DNA of 64,000 bases, from positions 1 to 64,000 of the forward strand of contig JBNJGB010000022.1 in assembly GCA_051747385.1 (NCBI GenBank), read 5' to 3'. Source of the DNA: JBNJGB01 sp051747385. GTDB lineage: Bacteria; Myxococcota_A; UBA9042; PHBI01; JACKFB01. The notes beneath the pieces were generated by a model. The model did not search any database, was not told where the DNA came from, and saw only the letters and a list, made by a program, of their open reading frames with translations. Shown one piece after another: positions 53,568 to 61,021 of this stretch. Position 1 is the first letter of the stretch. Every line of letters begins with the position of its first letter. A program made the translations under genes and the position numbers.

Positions 53568-53583
53568 CGTCAAGCGCTTGACG
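53568..53583. promoter_or_regulatory. FleQ/FlrA-type box 1
   Basis: CGTCAAGCGCTTGACG is a perfect 16-bp palindrome. Its core GTCA-N6-TGAC resembles the FleQ consensus GTCAATAAATTGAC. It lies ~115 bp upstream of the sigma-54 promoter, a normal enhancer distance. Confidence 0.65.
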
Positions 53584-53594
53584 GCGGGTCGCGC

Positions 53595-53620
53595 GATCCC
53601 GTCAAGGACCTGACGGGATC
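53595..53620. promoter_or_regulatory. FleQ/FlrA-type box 2
   Basis: GATCCCGTCA (53595-53604) and TGACGGGATC (53611-53620) are perfect 10-bp arms around AGGACC. The core again reads GTCA-N6-TGAC. Centre-to-centre distance to box 1 is 32 bp, about three helical turns. Confidence 0.65.
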
Positions 53621-53801
53621 CACCCGGCAAGCCGTTCCGGGCGGGTCGGCAGGGCCTGCCGGGCGTGGGTGCGGAGCGGATCGGTCGTTTTTTGACCGAA
53701 CCCCCGACGCGGCGGAGCATGACGCTGCCGAGTGCCGTTGGCCCGCTTGCTGCAGGCTGCGGGGACGCATCCGCTCGCTCCGAACCCGGGACCGGACGCA
53801 C

Positions 53802-54824
<1,023 letters not shown>

Positions 54825-54961
54825 GGACCGCAGGATCGGGCCGGGGCCGACTTCGCACGCGGGGCATCCTTCGCCAGCGGGGACGCCGGTGCCCCAGTGA
54901 GGAAGGTGCCTTCGCCGCGGCGGTCTCCCGAATGGAGTAGGAGCGCCGTCCTCGGCCGTCA

Positions 54962-55055
54962 CTTGACCCCACTCGCGGTCGAAAAGTGTGAAATGAGTAG
55001 GCTTGACCCCACTCGCCTGGCGGTCGAAAAGTGTGAAATGAGTAGGCTTGACCCC
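54962..55055 (+). repeat. REP-like element B (two and a fraction tandem copies)
   Basis: The tail TCGAAAAGTGTGAAATGAGT followed by AGGCTTGACCCC is present at 54979-55010 and 55024-55055 with a 45-bp period, preceded by a partial copy (CTTGACCCC at 54962). The stretch before it (54925-54960) has GGAGTAGGAGCGCCGTCC, like the GTAG-hairpin head of element D. It lies between the second activator gene and the fliM promoter. Confidence 0.8.
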
Positions 55056-55060
55056 ACTGG

Positions 55061-55075
55061 TGGCATGGGGATTGC
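55061..55075 (+). promoter_or_regulatory. Sigma-54 promoter of fliM-fliN-fliR-flhB
   Basis: TGGCATGGGGATTGC matches the -24/-12 consensus at every key position (TGGCA and TTGC with correct spacing). It lies ~40 bp upstream of the fliM ATG and directly after REP-like element B. Confidence 0.85.
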
Positions 55076-55114
55076 TCTTCTGGGGGCGGTGAAACGGGCG
55101 CACCGAGGAGTCCG

Positions 55115-56239
55115 ATGACGGACGGCGAAGACGAGACGCTCACGGCGGAGGAGCTCGCCGCGATCAACGAGGCGTTCTCCGACCGGGAGGCGCGCGACTC
55201 GCAGGACGTGCGCGCGGAGGACGAGTCCGTGGTGCTCCGCTACGACCTGGTGGGGGCGTCGAGCGGGCGCCGGCACGACTACCCGGCCCTGGACCTGGTG
55301 CACGAGACCTTCACGCAGCACCTGGGCATGTCGCTGCAGCGTGCGACGCGCCAGGAGGCGTGGTTCACGCCCCAGCGGCCGGACATCCTGAACTTCTCGG
55401 AGGTCTACGCCGGGCTGGCGTCGCCCTGCAGCGTCATCGTCCTGCAGGTGGAGGGGATCGGCTGCGGCGCGCTGCTGATCCTCGACCCGGAGCTGCTGCT
55501 CCACTTCATCGATCTGCTCATGGGCGGGCCCGGCGGGCCGTCGGAGGCCGTCGAGCTGTTGACGACGCGCGGCTTCACGGCGGCCGAGCGCCACCTGATC
55601 CGCCACCTGGTGGACTTCGTGGACCGCGCCATGGGCGTCGCGTGGGAGGAGATCGTCCCGGTGCGGGCGAAGATGCGCCGCGCCGAGGTCGACCCGCGCC
55701 ACGCCGCCATCTTCTCGCCCTCCGACCGGGTCGTGGACTTCCGCATCGACGTCGAGTGGGGCGAGGCGGTCGGCGAGGTCCGGCTGGTCCTCCCCATGGC
55801 CGCCCTGCGCCCGTTCGACAAACGGCTGGCGCGGACGGCGGTCACGCCCCCGGGTCCGGAGGACGAGGGCTGGAAGGAGACCATCGGCGAGGCCCTGGGC
55901 CACGTGCCGGTGCGCCTCACCGGGGTCCTCGGCCGCGCCACCCTGAGCCTGCGCGACCTCCTGGCCCTGGAGGAGGGCGACCTGATCCGGCTGGACCGCG
56001 ACCCCGACGGGCCGCTGGAGCTTCTGGTGGAGGGGATGCCCAAGTACGCGGTCCACCCGACGGTCCACCAGGGGAACATGGCCGTGCGGCTGCAGGGAGC
56101 GCTGGGCGGCGACGCGGATCGCCCGACCGCGACCCGCGCCGAGGAGGCCGCCGCGGAGACCCCGGCCGAGCCGGCCGCGTGGCCCGCCGAGGCCCCGGCC
56201 GCCGAACCGCACGAGGACCACGAGGAGGAGACGCCATGA
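55115..56239 (+). CDS. fliM: Flagellar motor switch protein FliM
   Basis: This 374-residue protein starts with a FliM/CheY-binding-like segment (LTAEELAAINEAF). The middle domain follows (YPALDLVHETFTQHLGMSLQRATRQEAWFTPQRPDILNFSEVYAGLASPCSVIVLQVEGIGCGALLILDPELLLHFIDLLMGG), then a SpoA-type C-terminal domain (VRLTGVLGRATLSLRDLLALEEGDLIRLDRDPDGPLELLVEGMPKYAVHPTVHQGNMAVRL). A C-terminal Ala/Glu/Pro-rich tail follows. GAGGAG precedes the ATG. It forms the C-ring with FliG and FliN. Confidence 0.95.
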   Translation: MTDGEDETLTAEELAAINEAFSDREARDSQDVRAEDESVVLRYDLVGASSGRRHDYPALDLVHETFTQHLGMSLQRATRQEAWFTPQRPDILNFSEVYAGLASPCSVIVLQVEGIGCGALLILDPELLLHFIDLLMGGPGGPSEAVELLTTRGFTAAERHLIRHLVDFVDRAMGVAWEEIVPVRAKMRRAEVDPRHAAIFSPSDRVVDFRIDVEWGEAVGEVRLVLPMAALRPFDKRLARTAVTPPGPEDEGWKETIGEALGHVPVRLTGVLGRATLSLRDLLALEEGDLIRLDRDPDGPLELLVEGMPKYAVHPTVHQGNMAVRLQGALGGDADRPTATRAEEAAAETPAEPAAWPAEAPAAEPHEDHEEETP

Positions 56240-56544
56240 CCGACGACAACCCGGAGCGCGACAGCCCACGCGGCGAGGGGGGCGGCGGCTCCCTGGACTT
56301 CTTCCTGGACGTGCCCCTCGAGGTCACCGTGGAGCTGGGCCGCAAGCGAATGCGCATCGCCGACCTGCTGGCCCTCGCCAAGGGGTCGGTGATCGAGCTG
56401 GACAAGGTGGCCGGCGAGCCCCTGGACGTGCGCGTGAACGACCAGCTCGTGGCCCGCGGCGAGGCCGTGGTGGTCAACGACAAGTTCGGCGTGCGCCTGA
56501 CCGACGTGGTGAGCCGGTCCGAGCGCGTCGAGCGCCTCTCCTGA
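56236..56544 (+). CDS. fliN: Flagellar motor switch protein FliN
   Basis: This 102-residue protein is one SpoA domain: FFLDVPLEVTVELGRKRMRIADLLALAKGSVIELDKVAGEPLDVRVNDQLVARGEAVVVNDKFGVRLTDVV. The ATG overlaps the fliM stop as ATGA. It completes the C-ring with FliM and FliG. Confidence 0.96.
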   Translation: MTDDNPERDSPRGEGGGGSLDFFLDVPLEVTVELGRKRMRIADLLALAKGSVIELDKVAGEPLDVRVNDQLVARGEAVVVNDKFGVRLTDVVSRSERVERLS

Positions 56545-56554
56545 CGGGAGCATC

Positions 56555-57349
56555 GTGGACGCGGGCCCCTACCTCGATCTGGCGACCCCCTGGCTGCTGG
56601 GCGGGCTGCTGATCGCGGCGCGCGTGGCCGCGGTGACCGTCTGGTTGCCGGGGCTCACGTCCACGTCGGCGCCGCCCCGCGTCCGCCTCATGGCCACCCT
56701 GGTCTTCGCCGTCATCCTGGACCTCGGGCTGGGCGGCGTGGCGGTCGCCCTGCCCACGTCGCCCCTGGCGCTGGGGCTCATGGTGCTCCGCGAGGTCCTC
56801 ATCGGCGCGGCCATGGGGCTGGCCATCCGGATCCTCCTGGCCGGGATCGAGACGGCGGGCTCCCTGGCCGGGATCTCCATGGGCCTGTCCCTGAACGTCT
56901 TCGTGGACCCCACGTCCGGCAACCAGAGCCTCCCGCTGGGGAGCCTCCTGGGCCTCGGCGCCGCCCTGGTGTTCGTGGCCATGGACGGCCACCGCCTGGT
57001 CCTCTGGACCCTCTTCGAGCACCTGCAGCACTTTCCGGTCGGGGTGATCGCCTGGACGCCGCCCTCCCCCGCGACCATCGCCCGGCTGGGCGGGGACCTG
57101 GCCACGACCGCGCTCCAGCTCGCGGCCCCGGTGATGGCCATCACCCTCGTGCTCAACATCGCCCTCGCCTTCGTCTCCCGGGCCATGCCGTCCGTGAACC
57201 TCTTCGGCATCGGCCTGAGCATGCTCATCGTCGGCGGGCTGCTGGCCATGGCCATGTTCGGCGAGGCCGTCGTGCACCACGTCGACCACGGCCTGGAGGA
57301 CCTCCCGGCCGACATGGTCGACCTCGCCGGCTCCCCCGGGAGGCCGTGA
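56555..57349 (+). CDS. fliR: Flagellar export protein FliR
   Basis: This 264-residue, strongly hydrophobic protein has about six membrane segments and the FliR pattern: LIAARVAAVTVWLPGL, PPRVRLMATLVFAVILDLGL, VLREVLIGAAMGLAIRILLAGIETAGSLAGISMGLSLNVFVDP, VMAITLVLNIALAFVSRAMPSVNLFGIGLSMLIVGGLLAMAM. The GTG at 56555 follows GGGAG. It is part of the export gate. It follows fliN directly; fliO, fliP and fliQ, which often stand between them, are absent here. Confidence 0.94.
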   Translation: MDAGPYLDLATPWLLGGLLIAARVAAVTVWLPGLTSTSAPPRVRLMATLVFAVILDLGLGGVAVALPTSPLALGLMVLREVLIGAAMGLAIRILLAGIETAGSLAGISMGLSLNVFVDPTSGNQSLPLGSLLGLGAALVFVAMDGHRLVLWTLFEHLQHFPVGVIAWTPPSPATIARLGGDLATTALQLAAPVMAITLVLNIALAFVSRAMPSVNLFGIGLSMLIVGGLLAMAMFGEAVVHHVDHGLEDLPADMVDLAGSPGRP

Positions 57350-57350
57350 C

Positions 57351-58439
57351 GTGGCGGCGGAGCAGGACGGCCAGGAGAAGACCTTCGAGCCGACCCCGCA
57401 GCGGGAGGAGGAGTTCCGCCGCGAGGGTCGGGTCGTCAAGAGCAAGGACGTCACGAGCGCCGTCCAGCTCCTCATGGCGCTGCTGGCCTTCAACATCTTC
57501 GGCATGGCCATGTTCCGGGCCATCCTGGCGGGGACGCGCTGGACCATCCAGCGCGCCGCAGGCGGAGGCGCGCGGCCGACCATCACCGACACCCTCTATC
57601 AGGTCCTCGGGGCCGTGGTGCCGCCGGCGCTGACGACCGCGCTCTTGATGGCCGCGGCGGCGGTCCTGGCGACCCTGGCGCAGACCCGGTTCAACTGGGC
57701 GCCCTCGGCGTTGAAGCCGAAGTTCGACCGGGTCAACCCGCTCAACGGCATCAAGCAGACCTTCAGCCCCAAGAAATTCGGGGTGAACATCGGCCTGTCG
57801 ACCCTGAAGATCGGCGCGGCCGCCTTCGTGGTGGGCGTCCTGGTCGCCGGCGTCATCCCGGCCATGGCCGAGCTGTCCGTCTCCCCCCTGAGCACGGCCA
57901 TCGCCCTCGTCACCGACCACCTGCAGACCCTGCTGTTGGCCACGACGCTCGCCGTGTCGGCCATGGCGGCCCTCGACTATGCCTGGCAGCGCTACCAGAT
58001 GAAGGAGCAGATGAAGATGACGCGCCAGGAGTTCCAGCGCTCCACGGAGGAGCAGGAGGGCAAGCCCATCTTCAAGCAGCGCCGGCGCCAGATGCACAAG
58101 GACCTGAGCTTCAACCGCATCATGCAGGCGCTGCCCGAGGCCGACGTCGTGGTCACCAACCCGACCCACCTGGCCGTGGTGCTCCGCTACCGCCCCGGAG
58201 AGGACAAGGCCCCGAAGGTCACGGCCAAGGGCGCCGACGAGCTCGCGCGGCACATCCGCGCCCTGGCCCGCCGCCACGCCGTCCCCATCGTCGAGAACAG
58301 GCCGATCGCGCGGACGCTCTGGCGTCGCTGCAAGCCCGGCCAGAGCATCCCGTCGTCCATGTACGAGTCGGTGGCGAAGGTCCTGGCCCGCGTCTACCGG
58401 AAGCGCGCCGAGCGCGGGCTGTCGCGCCACCGCCGCTGA
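57351..58439 (+). CDS. flhB: Flagellar export switch protein FlhB
   Basis: This 362-residue protein has the FlhB N-terminus (EKTFEPTPQREEEFRREGRVVKSKDV), four membrane segments, and the cytoplasmic domain with the autocleavage site NPTH (270-273) in VVVTNPTHLAVVLRY. It switches export specificity from hook to filament substrates with FliK. It starts at a GTG one base after the fliR stop. Confidence 0.96.
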   Translation: MAAEQDGQEKTFEPTPQREEEFRREGRVVKSKDVTSAVQLLMALLAFNIFGMAMFRAILAGTRWTIQRAAGGGARPTITDTLYQVLGAVVPPALTTALLMAAAAVLATLAQTRFNWAPSALKPKFDRVNPLNGIKQTFSPKKFGVNIGLSTLKIGAAAFVVGVLVAGVIPAMAELSVSPLSTAIALVTDHLQTLLLATTLAVSAMAALDYAWQRYQMKEQMKMTRQEFQRSTEEQEGKPIFKQRRRQMHKDLSFNRIMQALPEADVVVTNPTHLAVVLRYRPGEDKAPKVTAKGADELARHIRALARRHAVPIVENRPIARTLWRRCKPGQSIPSSMYESVAKVLARVYRKRAERGLSRHRR

Positions 58440-58492
58440 CCATCCCCGGCCGTCTCCGCCGGCTGCTCCGCGGCGCGGGGGCGGCTCCCCGC

Positions 58493-58525
58493 CGAAAAAA
58501 GTGAAAAATGAGAGGGCTTGACCCC
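58493..58525 (+). repeat. REP-like element C
   Basis: A hairpin GCGGGG ... CCCCGC (about 58475-58492) is followed by CGAAAAAAGTGAAAAATGAG then AGGGCTTGACCCC. It lies 54 bp after the flhB stop on the same strand. With element D in opposite orientation, it brackets the oxidoreductase gene. Confidence 0.75.
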
Positions 58526-58535
58526 ACGAGTCATG

Positions 58536-59987
58536 TCAGCCCCCGGGGCCGACCTCGCCGGAGGGATCCTCGCACGGCGTCGCCAGGTGCAGGTTCGACT
58601 GGCACTCGCGCAGGGCGGTCCGGATGCCCTCCTCCACTACGGGGTGGTAGAAGGGCATGTCCAGGGCCTCCTCGACCGTCATCCGCTGCTGGATGGCCCA
58701 GGCCAGGAGGTGCCCCGTGTGTTCGACCCGCGGGCCGAGCATCTCGGCGCCCAGGAGCTCGCCGTTGTCCTTGGAGGCGTAGACCCGCACGAGACCGGCG
58801 TTCTCGCCCATGACCCGCGCGCGGCCCTGGTTGCCGTAGTCCACGTGCCCGCAGACGAAGGAGCCCGGCGTCAGCTCCCGGTGGGAGTGACCGGCGATGG
58901 CGATCTGGGGGTGGCTGAACACGATGGCCAGGTGCGCGCGCCGCATCGAACCGCGGACGTGGGGATATCGCGCCGCGTTCTCCCCGGCGATGCCGCCGTC
59001 GTCCGAGGCCTCGTGCAGGATGGGCCGGTGGGCGGTGTTGTCGCCCGCCAGGAACACCGGCGTGCCCTTCACCTGCATGGTGTGCCAGTCGTAGTCGGGG
59101 ATGCCGCTGTCGCGCAGCGGCAGCCCCACCTCCTCGAGCCCGAGGCCGTCCACGTTGGGCCTCCGCCCGGCGGCCATGAGGACGTACTCGAACGTCCCGG
59201 TGCGCCGCTCGCCCTCGTCGTCGAGGAAGGCGACGTGCACGCCGTCCTCGGTCTCCTCCACGGACTCGAGCTTCGTGTCCAGGTGGATGTCCAAATCCTC
59301 CTTGGCCAGCCGCGTCGCCTCGGCCTTCACTGCGGGATCCGTGAGGGGGCCGATGAGCCCGTCCACGCCGATCATGGTCGTGCGCACGCCGAGGCGGTCC
59401 AGGGCCTGTCCGAGCTCCAGGCCGATGACGCCCGGACCGACCACCAGGATGCTCTCCGGCAGGGCCGGGAGCTCGAACAGCTCGTTCGTCGTGAGCATTC
59501 GCTCCCCGAGCCCGCGATAGGGCGGCGGGACGGACGGCCGGGAGCCGGTGGCGATGACGACGCTCTTCGCGTGGACCTCGGCGAAGTCCTCGCCCTGCTC
59601 GTCGGACACCCGCAGCACGGTCTGCTCGACGAAGCGGCCGCGCCCCTCGATCAGGCCTCCCTTCGAGCGGATGGATTCCACCGAGTCGAGGACGAAGCCC
59701 ACGAAGCGGTCACGCTCCCGCTGGACCCGCTCCATGACGGCCGGCCCCTCGACCCGGACTCCGTCGACTCGCACGCCGAAGAGGTCCGTCGTCCGCGCGG
59801 CCTCGGCGGCGTCGGCGGCCGCGATGAGCAGCTTGGAGGGCATGCAGCCCACCCTCGCGCAGGTGGTCCCGAACGGGCCCGGGTCGATCATGACGGCCTT
59901 CGCGCCGGCCTTCTCCGCCGATCGACGAGCGACGAGCCCGGCGGTCCCGGCGCCCAGGACGGCGACGTCTACGTCGTGTTTCTCCAT
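58536..59987 (-). CDS. Pyridine nucleotide-disulfide oxidoreductase (dihydrolipoyl dehydrogenase-like)
   Basis: This 483-residue flavoprotein has an N-terminal FAD motif (VAVLGAGTAGLVA), a redox-active disulfide TTCARVGCMPSKLL, SVVIATGSRPSVPP, an NAD(P)-binding motif ILVVGPGVIGLELGQAL, and a C-terminal dimer interface with FYHPVVEEGIRTAL. It belongs to the class I disulfide reductases, closest in pattern to dihydrolipoyl dehydrogenases. The ATG at 59987 follows AGGAG. The substrate is not determinable. Inverted REP-like elements flank it on both sides. Confidence 0.92.
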   Translation of the reverse strand: MEKHDVDVAVLGAGTAGLVARRSAEKAGAKAVMIDPGPFGTTCARVGCMPSKLLIAAADAAEAARTTDLFGVRVDGVRVEGPAVMERVQRERDRFVGFVLDSVESIRSKGGLIEGRGRFVEQTVLRVSDEQGEDFAEVHAKSVVIATGSRPSVPPPYRGLGERMLTTNELFELPALPESILVVGPGVIGLELGQALDRLGVRTTMIGVDGLIGPLTDPAVKAEATRLAKEDLDIHLDTKLESVEETEDGVHVAFLDDEGERRTGTFEYVLMAAGRRPNVDGLGLEEVGLPLRDSGIPDYDWHTMQVKGTPVFLAGDNTAHRPILHEASDDGGIAGENAARYPHVRGSMRRAHLAIVFSHPQIAIAGHSHRELTPGSFVCGHVDYGNQGRARVMGENAGLVRVYASKDNGELLGAEMLGPRVEHTGHLLAWAIQQRMTVEEALDMPFYHPVVEEGIRTALRECQSNLHLATPCEDPSGEVGPGG

Positions 59988-60000
59988 GGGGACATCTCCT

Positions 60001-60034
60001 GGGGTCAAACCTACTCACTTCTCATTTTTTCGAC
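60001..60034 (-). repeat. REP-like element D
   Basis: On the minus strand a GTAG head and CCGCCG-TCC-CCGGCGG hairpin (about 60035-60055) is followed by TCGAAAAAATGAGAAGTGAG and TAGGTTTGACCCC. It overlaps the end of the alpha/beta hydrolase gene and ends one base before the AGGAG ribosome-binding site of the oxidoreductase gene. It is the best-preserved copy. Confidence 0.8.
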
Positions 60035-60051
60035 CGCCGGGGACGGCGGCC

Positions 60052-60963
60052 CTACTTCGTTTCGGGAGACCGCCGGGGACGGTCCTGCTGCATTTCGCTG
60101 GCGCCCTGCTGTCCGATCACCCCCGCCTCTCGGAGGTGGATGGAGATCGTCCGCCAGTAGTGGCGGGGATCGGGGGGCAGGTCGTTGTGGCCGCAATCGT
60201 AGCGCACCAGGCGCGATCGCGGGGCGGTGTCGTGCAGCCGGACGGCGTGCGAGAAGGGGACCGTCCGGTCGTCCAGACCGTGGAAGATGAGCAACGGCAC
60301 GTCCAGGCCCGAAACGGCGGACAGGTTGTTCCACGGGTCCCGCACCAGGGCCTTCGGCACGAGGAGCCTGGGCGCGAAGGCGGTCAGGGATGTGAAGGTC
60401 GACTCCACGATCACGGCGTCCGGCTCACGTCTGGCAGCCAGGGCACACCCGGGTCCGGCGCCCAGGGAGCGGCCGTGCACGACGATCCCCTCCACGTCGG
60501 GCCGCGCGACCAGCCGGTCGTGGAATCGCAGGAGGTCGTCGACGATCGCCTCCTGGGACGGGGATCCGCCGGAGCGGCCGTATCCCCGAAGCTCGGGCAG
60601 GAGCACGCCGAGGCCCATGTCCCGGTAGCGCGCCACCCGAGGCGGGAGCTGATCGATGATCTCCGCGTTCCCGTGCACGTAGATCACCGCCGGCCCCGGG
60701 TTCTCGCCGCTCACGCCGTCGCCCGGCAGGAACCAGGCCTCGACGCGGCTCTCCGGGATGTCCAGCCACCACCGCTCCACGCCCTCCACGGCCGCTGCAG
60801 CGCCCTGAGGTGCGGGGAGACGCTGTCCCGGGTAGATCAACCAGCGCTGGAACACCCACAGCCCGGTGAGCCAGGCCAGGTAGAGCCCCAGCAGCACGGC
60901 CACCGCGATCACGACGCGGCGGCGACGGCCGAGGCGAACAGCCCCGGGTTCATCCGGCTCCAC
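60052..60963 (-). CDS. Membrane-anchored alpha/beta hydrolase
   Basis: This 303-residue protein has an N-terminal membrane helix (VVIAVAVLLGLYLAWLTGLWVF) and an alpha/beta hydrolase domain: oxyanion region IYVHGNAE, nucleophile GRSLGAG, acid GLDDRTVP and histidine YDCGHND. It resembles the BEM46/ABHD13-like family. Its active site should face the periplasm or the inner-membrane surface. It starts 58 bp after the PAS-GGDEF-EAL stop and may be in the same transcript. The start codon is GTG. Confidence 0.9.
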   Translation of the reverse strand: MEPDEPGAVRLGRRRRVVIAVAVLLGLYLAWLTGLWVFQRWLIYPGQRLPAPQGAAAAVEGVERWWLDIPESRVEAWFLPGDGVSGENPGPAVIYVHGNAEIIDQLPPRVARYRDMGLGVLLPELRGYGRSGGSPSQEAIVDDLLRFHDRLVARPDVEGIVVHGRSLGAGPGCALAARREPDAVIVESTFTSLTAFAPRLLVPKALVRDPWNNLSAVSGLDVPLLIFHGLDDRTVPFSHAVRLHDTAPRSRLVRYDCGHNDLPPDPRHYWRTISIHLREAGVIGQQGASEMQQDRPRRSPETK

Positions 60964-61021
60964 GGCGCCCTCGGCACGCGGCCGGGCGGATGTGCGCGAC
61001 GGTCGTCACCATGGCCCCTCG

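Larger units (their letters stand above)
53411..53801. other. Divergent regulatory region between two sigma-54 activators
   Basis: These 391 bp hold no gene. From left to right they contain a sigma-54 promoter for the minus-strand operon, two GTCA-N6-TGAC palindromes, and a TCGGTC-N7-GACCGA inverted repeat (53681-53699) that includes a T-tract. No clear promoter for the + strand activator was identified. Confidence 0.7.

Noticed and set aside
54979..55055. TTGACC in the REP-like tails considered as -35 promoter boxes for fliM
   Set aside because: No -10 box follows at proper spacing, the same tail occurs after gene ends elsewhere, and a strong sigma-54 element explains fliM transcription.
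60001..60055. Hairpin plus T-run at element D considered as an intrinsic terminator
   Set aside because: In the direction of transcription the hairpin is followed by an A-run rather than a T-run.
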